The notes beneath the pieces were generated by a model, which saw only the letters and a program-made list of their open reading frames with translations, made no database searches and was not told the origin of the DNA. A stretch of 6,846 bases of DNA from Candidatus Omnitrophota bacterium (GTDB lineage Bacteria > Omnitrophota > Gorgyraeia > 2-02-FULL-51-18 > JAGOUK01): assembly GCA_020058965.1 (NCBI GenBank), contig JAGVCY010000085.1, positions 1 to 6,846 of the forward strand, read 5' to 3'. The translations under genes were made by a program, and so were the position numbers. Shown here one piece after another: positions 1 to 5,451 of this stretch. The number at the start of each line of letters is the position of its first letter. Within the stretch, counting starts at the first letter, position 1.

Positions 1-117
1 AGACAATTTTCCGTTCACATCATCCCGCACACCTGGTCCAACACCAATCTCAGAAATCTCAAACCCGGAGACCTGGTCAATCTCGAAAGCGATTTCCTCT
101 TAAAAGCTCGCAAATAA
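1..117 (+). CDS. ribE: Riboflavin synthase alpha chain, C-terminal end (partial, 5' cut by window)
   Basis: Frame 1 is open from the window edge and ends in TAA at 115-117, giving 38 residues. They contain FSVHIIPHTW, followed by NLRNLKPGDLVNLE and DFLLKARK. This matches the end of the second lumazine-binding barrel of riboflavin synthase, where an IPHT motif is followed by a K-x-GDxVNxE strand and a short A-K tail. The enzyme joins two molecules of 6,7-dimethyl-8-ribityllumazine to give riboflavin and an amino-pyrimidinedione, the last step of vitamin B2 synthesis in the cytoplasm. The family is about 200-215 residues long, so roughly four fifths of the gene lies to the left. Other rib genes may lie upstream but cannot be seen. 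The assignment rests on a short but characteristic segment. The gene converges on the minus-strand oxidoreductase with 10 bp between the stop codons. Confidence 0.88.
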   Translation, partial: RQFSVHIIPHTWSNTNLRNLKPGDLVNLESDFLLKARK

Positions 118-133
118 TCGGACCAGATTATTT
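112..133. terminator. AT-rich hairpin at the ribE/oxidoreductase convergent junction
   Basis: AAATAATC (112-119) and GATTATTT (126-133) are perfect reverse complements around a 6-nt loop, GGACCA. The left arm contains the ribE stop codon and the right arm contains the stop codon of the minus-strand oxidoreductase. A second copy of AGATTATTT (135-143) directly follows the first (125-133), so the left arm could pair with either copy. The position suits a bidirectional terminator. However, the stem has only one G-C pair and there is no clean T tract on either side, so termination strength is doubtful. Confidence 0.3.
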
Positions 134-1264
134 AAGATTATTTCGTGCGGGCGAAAATGCGGAAGTGAACTCGGCATCGGAGGGCGAGTTGGTGAGGAGG
201 GTGGCGGCGAGTTCACCGCAGGCGGCGGAGGCGGTGACACCGTAGCCGCCGAGGCAGGCGGTCCAGAAGAAGTTTTTTTGAGCGGCGTCCCATCCGATGA
301 CGAATTTTCGGTCTTTTGAAAATGTGCGCAGACCCGACCATATGCGCGTGTGGCGGGAGCCGAGGATCGCTGGAAAAAACGATTTTAATTTTTGCTCAAG
401 CAACTCGCGTGCTTCGTCCGATACGCCGGTCGGGCCGGCTTCACTTGGCTGTTCATCGCATGGGCTTGTCATGACGGCCGCACCGTCGGGGCGCACATAA
501 ATTTCGTTGGTCACATCCCAGATGATCGGAAAACTCATGGGCGGGTTGAAGGTCGACGTGACGAATACATGCCGCCGCATCGGTTGGGCGGTCAGGGGAG
601 ATGCTCCGGCCATGTCGGCGATGCTCCGCGCCCAGGCGCCGGCCGCGTTCACCAGCACCGGAGCGGTCAAAAAGTTATCCCTTTTCATTTCCGCTTCAAA
701 CCCGTCCGAGGTTCGGCTGACCGCCCCGCTCGCCATGAACCCGAACCGCACGCCCCGCGCCAGCAAGTCCTGCCAAAGTCGCCACACCAATTGATCCGTG
801 TCGATGATCCCATCCGACGGACACCACAGCGCCTCGTCAAATTGGGTTCGCGCCAAGACAGGAAACTTTTTTACGGCAGCATCCCGTCCAAGCCGCTCAA
901 CATCCACGCCTTGAGCTCGTGCGACCGCGACGGAACCCGCAAAAGCGGCAATATCCCGCGCCTCACCGATATGCAGCGACCCGCACGGCGTGAATCCGAC
1001 ATCCGGATAGCGCTTGAGCCAAACCTCGCGCAGCAACCGAGCGCTGCGGATCATCAGCCGGCACGTGACCGGGTCCCGTACGAGCTGGCAGATCATGGAA
1101 GCGCTTCGGGCCGATGCCGCCAGACCCGGTCCCGACTCCCGGTCGGTCACCGCCACGCTTGGCTCGTCAGCCCCAACCGCCTTTTCCATCAGGAAAAAAG
1201 CAGTCGAAAGACCCGCGAGTCCGGCGCCCGCGATCAAATAATCATAATTTCGTTTTTTAGGCAT
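128..1264 (-). CDS. FAD-dependent amino-acid oxidoreductase, DAO family (D-arginine dehydrogenase-like)
   Basis: The 378-residue protein starts at ATG 1264-1262 and opens directly with the Rossmann FAD motif GAGLAG (13-18) after the first beta strand. An acidic residue ends strand 2 (DRE, 41-43), and the DAO-type segment SARSAS follows (51-56). Further along are DTDQL (155-159), VNAAGAWA (205-212), QPMRR (227-231), Y256 in EIYVRPD, WSGLRTF with R313, and the C-terminal FAD-contact region GGYGVTASAACGELAA (339-354). The order and wording of these blocks follow D-arginine dehydrogenase DauA over the full length, as I recall that sequence. The expected reaction is FAD-linked oxidation of an amino or imino acid to the imino or keto acid, with electrons passed to an acceptor other than oxygen. 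The carboxylate-binding Arg and Tyr appear kept. The His, Thr and Tyr that DauA has just after RSAA read Met57, Cys59 and Val62 here, so the substrate may differ. No signal peptide is seen; it is probably cytoplasmic. It is a lone gene, convergent with ribE and divergent from greA. Sarcosine or glycine oxidase-like roles remain possible. Confidence 0.85.
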   Translation of the reverse strand: MPKKRNYDYLIAGAGLAGLSTAFFLMEKAVGADEPSVAVTDRESGPGLAASARSASMICQLVRDPVTCRLMIRSARLLREVWLKRYPDVGFTPCGSLHIGEARDIAAFAGSVAVARAQGVDVERLGRDAAVKKFPVLARTQFDEALWCPSDGIIDTDQLVWRLWQDLLARGVRFGFMASGAVSRTSDGFEAEMKRDNFLTAPVLVNAAGAWARSIADMAGASPLTAQPMRRHVFVTSTFNPPMSFPIIWDVTNEIYVRPDGAAVMTSPCDEQPSEAGPTGVSDEARELLEQKLKSFFPAILGSRHTRIWSGLRTFSKDRKFVIGWDAAQKNFFWTACLGGYGVTASAACGELAATLLTNSPSDAEFTSAFSPARNNLK

Positions 1265-1277
1265 AATTTATACCGGC

Positions 1278-1289
1278 TATTGTACAATA
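1278..1289. promoter_or_regulatory. 12-bp palindrome with symmetric -10-like hexamers (divergent promoter candidate)
   Basis: TATTGTACAATA is a perfect inverted repeat between two divergent genes. On the plus strand TACAAT (1283-1288) differs from the TATAAT consensus at one base, and by symmetry the minus strand carries the same hexamer (1284 down to 1279). Plus-strand transcripts would start near 1295 and give greA a leader of about 80 nt. Minus-strand transcripts would start near 1272, about 8 nt before the oxidoreductase ATG. I see no convincing -35 box on either side. The palindrome could instead be the operator of a dimeric regulator. Confidence 0.4.
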
Positions 1290-1325
1290 TTCACTTCAGC
1301 GATCCTGTTTGGCAGCTCCGAACGA

Positions 1326-1356
1326 CGGCTCTCATGAGAGAGCCGACTTTATTTTT
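1326..1356 (+). terminator. Terminator-like hairpin in the greA leader (possible attenuator)
   Basis: CGGCTCTC (1326-1333) and GAGAGCCG (1338-1345) form a perfect 8-bp stem around the loop ATGA. The T-rich run TTTATTTTT follows at 1348-1356. No plus-strand gene ends just upstream, so the element sits inside the leader of greA, about 20-30 nt before its start codon. This is the form of an intrinsic terminator that would release a leader RNA of about 60 nt if transcription starts near 1295. In E. coli the greA leader also has such a terminator and yields the short RNA GraL; a similar role here is inference. Confidence 0.6.
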
Positions 1357-1360
1357 AACG

Positions 1361-1365
1361 AAAGG
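1361..1365 (+). promoter_or_regulatory. Ribosome binding site that fixes the greA GTG start
   Basis: AAAGG lies 9 nt before the GTG at 1375. An upstream in-frame TTG at 1309 has no comparable purine run and would make the terminator hairpin part of the coding sequence, so the GTG is preferred. Confidence 0.6.
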
Positions 1366-1374
1366 TACCTTCAA

Positions 1375-1848
1375 GTGTCCGACCGCATTCATTTGACCCG
1401 CATCGGTTACGAGAAGCTTAAGGGCGAATACGAAGAGCTCACCACGAAGAAACGCCGCGAAATCGCCCGCGCTCTCGAGCACGCCCGCGCGTTCGGCGAC
1501 CTCAAAGAAAACGCCGAGTACGACGCCGCCAAGAACGCGCAAGCGCTCAACGAGAAGCGTATCTATGAAATTTCGGAACGCCTGTCCCGCGCCGATCTGA
1601 TCGACGACTCGGATCTCGCGAAGGATGTGATCTTGATCGGCGCTACGGCCAAGCTCCGCGACATCGAAAACGACGAAGAATTTGAATACATGTTTGTCTC
1701 GACGGAAGAGGCGGATTACGCGTCCAATAAGATTTCGGTGACCTCACCGATCGGGCAGGCGCTCATGGGCCGCAAAGTCGGCGAGGAAGTGAAGATCAAG
1801 GTTCCCGCGGGTATCCTGCATTACAAGGTGCTCAAGATCAGCCGATGA
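1375..1848 (+). CDS. greA: Transcription elongation factor GreA
   Basis: The 157-residue product matches the usual GreA length of about 158. It opens with SDRIHLTRIGYEKLK, the standard GreA start, which supports the GTG start with AAAGG 9 nt upstream. The N-terminal antiparallel coiled coil (about 1-75) carries the tip motif GDLKENAEY (41-49), with acidic D42 and E45. In this family these residues coordinate the catalytic Mg2+ inside the RNA polymerase secondary channel. The C-terminal FKBP-like domain (about 80-157) ends with ISVTSPIGQALMGRKVGEEV (120-139). GreA rescues backtracked RNA polymerase by stimulating cleavage of the nascent transcript. It is the first gene of the five-gene operon, and its TGA overlaps the next ATG (ATGA). 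A terminator-like hairpin in the leader suggests control by premature termination. Product assignment is very secure; the start codon is a reasoned choice. Confidence 0.95.
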   Translation: MSDRIHLTRIGYEKLKGEYEELTTKKRREIARALEHARAFGDLKENAEYDAAKNAQALNEKRIYEISERLSRADLIDDSDLAKDVILIGATAKLRDIENDEEFEYMFVSTEEADYASNKISVTSPIGQALMGRKVGEEVKIKVPAGILHYKVLKISR

Positions 1849-2690
1849 GGCGGGCGTTTTTTGGCAAGTTAGCCGCGTCGACCGCCGCGCCCGTTGCCGC
1901 CGCGCTTATTTTGGCATTCGTCGCCGGCTGCGCCGCGCCCAAGGCCTATCACAAACAAACGCCCGCCACCTCAGCTGTGCAGTCGCAATCATTCATGATC
2001 CCATCCGCCGACATCCTTCCATCCAACATTATCCCGCAAGCCGCGACCATCCCCGTGTACCACACCGTACACGCCAAAGAAACGCTCTGGAGGATCAGCA
2101 AGCAGTATCATGTGCCGCTCAATGAAGTCATGGCCGCCAATCAGATTCGCGACGCGCGCCAGATCAAGATCGGCCAGCGCCTCCTGATCCCCGGCGTTAC
2201 CCGCAGCGCCACCTACAATTTCGTGATGCCCTACTTGCCGCCCGCCGATCACTGGAAATACATCGTGGTCCACCACACGGCAACCCGGGAGGGAAACGGC
2301 GAAACCATTAACGCGCTGCATCTGCGCCGCGGCTGGAAAGAAGGAATGGGCTATCACTTTTTGATCGACAACGGGACCGATGGCCGCGCCGACGGGGAGA
2401 TCGAAGCGGGTCGCCGCTGGCAGCGCCAAATGGACGGAGCGCATTCCAACAAGTCCAATATGAACCATTTGGGTATCGGAATTTCGCTCGTCGGAAACTT
2501 CAGCGAAGTCCAGGTGTCGGAGGCGCAGCTGACCGCGCTCGTTCAACTGACCAAGTCGCTTCAGCAGCGCTACGGAATTCCACTTTCAAATGTCATCAGC
2601 CATCGCGATGTTCCCGGCGCAGCGACGGAATGCCCGGGCAATAATTTTCCGTGGAAGCGATTCACCGAAATGTTAAAGAGGATAAACTAA
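1845..2690 (+). CDS. LysM-domain N-acetylmuramoyl-L-alanine amidase, predicted lipoprotein
   Basis: The 281-residue protein begins with a basic N-terminus and a hydrophobic stretch ending in the lipobox VAGC, with the acylated cysteine at 29; Ala follows it, so there is no obvious inner-membrane retention signal. A linker (30-70) leads to one LysM peptidoglycan-binding domain (about 71-117, HTVHAKETLWRISKQYHVP). Then comes an Amidase_2/PGRP domain (about 136-275). The zinc site of the T7-lysozyme type appears complete: H143 in VVHHTAT, H253 in SHRD and C263 in ECPG. Y170 in GMGYHF fits the catalytic tyrosine. GAHS and GIGISLVGNF are further family blocks. It should cut the bond between N-acetylmuramic acid and L-alanine in peptidoglycan, on the periplasmic side, from a membrane anchor. 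The gene overlaps greA by 4 nt and has no strong ribosome site of its own, so it is probably translationally coupled. Its role (wall remodelling or turnover) is inferred. Confidence 0.9.
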   Translation: MRRAFFGKLAASTAAPVAAALILAFVAGCAAPKAYHKQTPATSAVQSQSFMIPSADILPSNIIPQAATIPVYHTVHAKETLWRISKQYHVPLNEVMAANQIRDARQIKIGQRLLIPGVTRSATYNFVMPYLPPADHWKYIVVHHTATREGNGETINALHLRRGWKEGMGYHFLIDNGTDGRADGEIEAGRRWQRQMDGAHSNKSNMNHLGIGISLVGNFSEVQVSEAQLTALVQLTKSLQQRYGIPLSNVISHRDVPGAATECPGNNFPWKRFTEMLKRIN

Positions 2691-3680
2691 ATGGCAATGG
2701 ATTTTAAAACCCCCGAAGATTTTTTGAACTTGGGCAACAAACTCCCAAAAAATCCTTCGTTTTGGACGACACTGGTGCTCGGAGTGTTTTTGCTCGCCAT
2801 CGCGACGACGATGTTTTTTTCCGTGGGGCCGGATGAAAAGGGCGTGATCCAGCTTTTTGGGAAATACATGCGCACGGTGGATCCCGGACTGCACATCAAG
2901 CTGCCTCTTGGGATCGAAACGGTCACTCCGCTGCGCGTCGAGCGCATTTTTAAAGAGGAGTTCGGATTCAGGACCAGCCAGGCGGGCGTTCGGACACAGT
3001 TTTCTCAGGATAACTTTTTGGAAGAGTCGCTCATGTTGACTGGCGATCTGAACGCGCTGGAAGTCACCTGGATCGTGCAGTTCAAGATCAGCGACGCCCG
3101 CAAGGCGCTTTTTGGCCTGCGCGACTCGGTGCGAACGCTGCGCGATATTTCGGAAGCGGTGATGCGCCGCCTCGTCGGAGATTATTCCGTGGATGAGGTG
3201 CTCACGTCCCGCCGCGCCGAGATCGGTGTCGCTGCCGAGCGTGAGATCCAGGAAATTCTCAACAGCTATGGGAGCGGCCTCCACATCGTGACCGTCAAAC
3301 TTCAGGATGTGACGCCGCCCCAATCGGTCCGCGCCGCGTTCAACGACGTCAACGAGGCCAAGCAGGAACAGGAACGCACGATCAATCAGGCGCTTCAGGC
3401 CTACAACGAGGTCATCCCGCGCGCCAAGGGTGAGGCCGATCAGATGGTGCTGGAGGCCGAGGCCTACGCCGTGACGCGCGTCAACGAAGCCAAGGGCAAC
3501 GCCAGCCGTTTTGAATCCGTTCTGGCCGAGTATCAGAAGTCGCCTGAAGTGACCCGCGCCCGCCTCTACCTCGAGTCCATGGAAAAAGTTCTCAGTCAGC
3601 CTAAAGAAAAATTCATCGTCGACGGCGAGGGCTCTGCGCCGCTTTCGCTGCTCGACTTCAGACAAAAAGGAAATTCCTAA
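2691..3680 (+). CDS. hflK: FtsH protease modulator HflK (SPFH/band 7 family)
   Basis: The 329-residue protein has a short N-terminal tail, one membrane segment (about 24-44) and an SPFH domain (about 45-215) starting at GPDEKGVIQLFGKY. A long helical region rich in Ala and Glu follows (about 216-300), with PRAKGEADQMVLEAEAYAV (243-261). It ends with the HflK-type block RARLYLESMEKVL (289-301) and a strand into DGEGSAPLSLLDF. HflK pairs with HflC in a large periplasm-facing assembly that surrounds and restrains the membrane AAA protease FtsH. The directly following hflC supports the call. The N-terminal tail is only about 23 residues, while E. coli HflK (about 419 residues) has a long Gly/Gln-rich cytoplasmic tail; that part is absent here. 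ATG 2691 directly follows the amidase stop, with AAAGAGG at 2675-2681, 9 nt upstream. A second in-frame ATG two codons on is less well spaced. Confidence 0.94.
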   Translation: MAMDFKTPEDFLNLGNKLPKNPSFWTTLVLGVFLLAIATTMFFSVGPDEKGVIQLFGKYMRTVDPGLHIKLPLGIETVTPLRVERIFKEEFGFRTSQAGVRTQFSQDNFLEESLMLTGDLNALEVTWIVQFKISDARKALFGLRDSVRTLRDISEAVMRRLVGDYSVDEVLTSRRAEIGVAAEREIQEILNSYGSGLHIVTVKLQDVTPPQSVRAAFNDVNEAKQEQERTINQALQAYNEVIPRAKGEADQMVLEAEAYAVTRVNEAKGNASRFESVLAEYQKSPEVTRARLYLESMEKVLSQPKEKFIVDGEGSAPLSLLDFRQKGNS

Positions 3681-3681
3681 C

Positions 3682-4656
3682 ATGCCCCGCCCCGCTGTGA
3701 TCGCCTTGGTCGCGTTTTTTGGGCTATTCGTATTTGTGGTGCTCGGAAATCCTTTTTACATCGTGCCGGAAGGGCGCCAGGCCGTGATCACGCGCTTCGG
3801 CGAACCGGTCGGCGGTGTTGTGTCGAAGACAGGGCTTCACTTGCGCCTGCCGTTCATCGAGGAAGTGCATTTATTCGAAACGCGTATTCTGGAGTGGGAC
3901 GGCGACGCCAATCAGATCCCCACGCGCGATAAGCGCTTCATCTGGGTGGATACGACCGCGCGTTGGAAGATCGTCGACCCGCTCAAGTACCTCCAAACGG
4001 TTGGCACCGAAACCGCCGCCCAGGCCCGCTTGGACGACATTGTTGACGCGATCACGCGCGATGTGATCTCGGATCAACTGCTGATCGAAGTTGTGCGCAG
4101 TTCCAACCGCGTGCTTAGCCAGAACCTGATGCAGGAAGGCGTCGAAGACACTGAAAAATCCGAACAAGAAAATATTGAACTCGGCCGCACCGCCCTCACC
4201 CGCGAGATACTGACCCGCGGCCGCAAGATGACGCCCGAATACGGCATTGAGCTCGTGGACGTGCGCATCAAGCGCCTCATTTACATCGATGATGTGTTGC
4301 GCAAGATTTATGAGCGCATGATCGCCGAGCGTAAACGCGCCGCCCAGCAGTTCCGCTCGGAAGGACTGGGTCGTCAAGCGGAGATCGGCGGACGCCGTGA
4401 GAAAGACCTCAATGTGATCCGCTCCGAGGCCTTTCGCAAGGCGCAGGAGATCAAGGGTAAGGCCGACGCCGCATCCACCCGCATTTACGCGGACGCCTAC
4501 GGCAAGGATCCGGACTTTTACCGCTTCACCGAAACGCTCAAGAGTTACGAAAAAACCATCGATTCCAAAAGTACACTGGTCATGTCCACCGACAGCGATT
4601 ATTTAACCTACCTTCGATCCATCCACACGGAGACCGTTTCCCGAAGGGCCGAGTAA
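3682..4656 (+). CDS. hflC: FtsH protease modulator HflC (SPFH/band 7 family)
   Basis: The 324-residue product is close to the 334 of E. coli HflC. An N-terminal membrane segment (about 5-22) leads into the SPFH domain, which begins YIVPEGRQAVITRFGEPV (26-43). GLHLRLPFIEEVHLFETRIL and the strand RFIWVDTTARWKIVDP (85-100) are typical. VDVRIKRL (192-199) closes the SPFH core, followed by a charged helix (about 205-270). The C-terminus has TRIYADAYGKDPDFYRF (266-282) and VMSTDSDYLTYL (300-311), which match the E. coli HflC end well. An acidic stretch (151-168, EDTEKSEQENIE) lies within the domain where E. coli HflC also has a variable insertion. HflC acts with HflK at the inner membrane, with the bulk in the periplasm, and modulates FtsH. 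It starts 1 nt after the hflK stop, with AAAAAGG ending 11 nt upstream. Confidence 0.95.
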   Translation: MPRPAVIALVAFFGLFVFVVLGNPFYIVPEGRQAVITRFGEPVGGVVSKTGLHLRLPFIEEVHLFETRILEWDGDANQIPTRDKRFIWVDTTARWKIVDPLKYLQTVGTETAAQARLDDIVDAITRDVISDQLLIEVVRSSNRVLSQNLMQEGVEDTEKSEQENIELGRTALTREILTRGRKMTPEYGIELVDVRIKRLIYIDDVLRKIYERMIAERKRAAQQFRSEGLGRQAEIGGRREKDLNVIRSEAFRKAQEIKGKADAASTRIYADAYGKDPDFYRFTETLKSYEKTIDSKSTLVMSTDSDYLTYLRSIHTETVSRRAE

Positions 4657-4657
4657 A

Positions 4658-5422
4658 ATGAAAAATTTACTTAACCGTCAGCTGTTGGCGGTTGCGCTGG
4701 CGGTGATCGGGCTCTGCTCGTCGGTTGTGGGGCATGCGGACACCGCGGTGCCTACGGTGGCTGAGGCGCAGGCAATCGTGGGTAAGGGGTTGGTCGCATC
4801 CAAAGGCTTGGAGAGTTATCAGGCCACCCTGCAGCGGGCGATCCGGCGGGACGGCAAGATGAAATCCGAAAAAATGTTTATCCGGCGGGAGGGGAAGGGC
4901 ACGATCTTTTTGAAGTACATCACCGGCCGTTCCGCGACGCTCCAGGTGCTTTTTTCTGAGGGAAAGTTCGACGGAAAAATTGTCACGCGGCCTCCGGGAC
5001 TGTTCTTTGACTTTATCCCCATTCAACTCATGGACCCCAAGGATCCGCGTGTGACCGGCAAGGAAAAACGCCCGCTCACGGACGCGGGGATCGGACACAT
5101 GATCGAAAGTTTTGCCAAGGACCTGGCGGACGCGGAAGTCGCGGGTCGAGCGCGCGTGATCTCGCTGGCTCCGGCGCCCGGTATGAAGGACGTCACCCGG
5201 CTCGAAGTGGAGCTAGCCGTTCCGGCCAGCAAATACCCCCGCACCGCGATGTACTTCCGGGCGGACGGGCTTCCGATCGGAGTGGAGCTATTTCCCGCCG
5301 CAGGTCCCGCGTCCGAAACCTACCACTACACCGATATTCAGCCGAACCCCGCGAAGGATGACGCGGTGTTTTTGAAGAACATCGACGCCCGCATCCTGAA
5401 CGACTACTACAAAAAAATCTGA
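4658..5422 (+). CDS. Secreted LolA/DUF1571-like protein, last gene of the hflKC operon
   Basis: The 254-residue product has a clear signal peptide: basic start MKNLLNR, hydrophobic core (about 9-24), probable cleavage after GHA at 27. It is not a lipoprotein, since Cys20 lacks a lipobox context. The mature part alternates short beta strands: a helix with SKGLESYQATLQR (48-60), charged strands (61-87), then RPPGLFFDF (111-119), IQLMDPKDPRVTGKEKRPLTD (122-142) and GIGHMIESF. This recalls the DUF1571 and LolA/outer-membrane-lipoprotein-sorting folds, in which an incomplete beta barrel holds a lipid or acyl chain. The match is by overall pattern, not by catalytic residues, so the family name is tentative. 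It should be periplasmic. It starts 1 nt after hflC with GAAGGG about 9 nt upstream and is almost certainly co-transcribed, which suggests work in the same compartment as HflK/HflC and the amidase. The exact function is unknown. Confidence 0.65.
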   Translation: MKNLLNRQLLAVALAVIGLCSSVVGHADTAVPTVAEAQAIVGKGLVASKGLESYQATLQRAIRRDGKMKSEKMFIRREGKGTIFLKYITGRSATLQVLFSEGKFDGKIVTRPPGLFFDFIPIQLMDPKDPRVTGKEKRPLTDAGIGHMIESFAKDLADAEVAGRARVISLAPAPGMKDVTRLEVELAVPASKYPRTAMYFRADGLPIGVELFPAAGPASETYHYTDIQPNPAKDDAVFLKNIDARILNDYYKKI

Positions 5423-5442
5423 CGCGGGTTCGCTCTGTTTGA

Positions 5443-5451
5443 GGGGGGGGG
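5443..5451. repeat. G9 homopolymer between convergent genes
   Basis: Nine G residues lie directly after the TAG stop of the minus-strand glycosyltransferase (where they read as C9) and 20 bp past the stop of the LolA-like gene. The tract is outside both coding regions, so length changes would not alter either protein unless a sequencing error here hides a longer glycosyltransferase end. The 29-bp gap holds no convincing terminator. Confidence 0.8.

Noticed and set aside
1309..1374. Upstream TTG start that would add 22 residues to GreA
   Set aside because: The extra residues match no GreA N-terminus, would encode through the terminator hairpin, and the GTG at 1375 has AAAGG at good spacing and gives the normal family length.
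392..1396. 334-residue plus-strand open frame opposite the oxidoreductase
   Set aside because: The protein is low-complexity, rich in Arg, His and Pro, with no recognisable domain. The minus-strand frame has full-length DAO family motifs, so this is a shadow.
1989..2546. 185-residue minus-strand open frame opposite the amidase
   Set aside because: No motif; the plus-strand amidase and LysM motifs account for this DNA.
2673..3683. 336-residue minus-strand open frame opposite hflK
   Set aside because: It lies exactly antisense to a clear hflK gene and shows no family pattern; long antisense frames are common in GC-rich genes.
5423..5451. Possible terminator in the convergent gap after the LolA-like gene
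   Set aside because: Only a 3-bp GCG/CGC stem around GGTT can be drawn, with no T tract in the plus direction; the A7 run before it lies inside the coding region and is too far from the stem.
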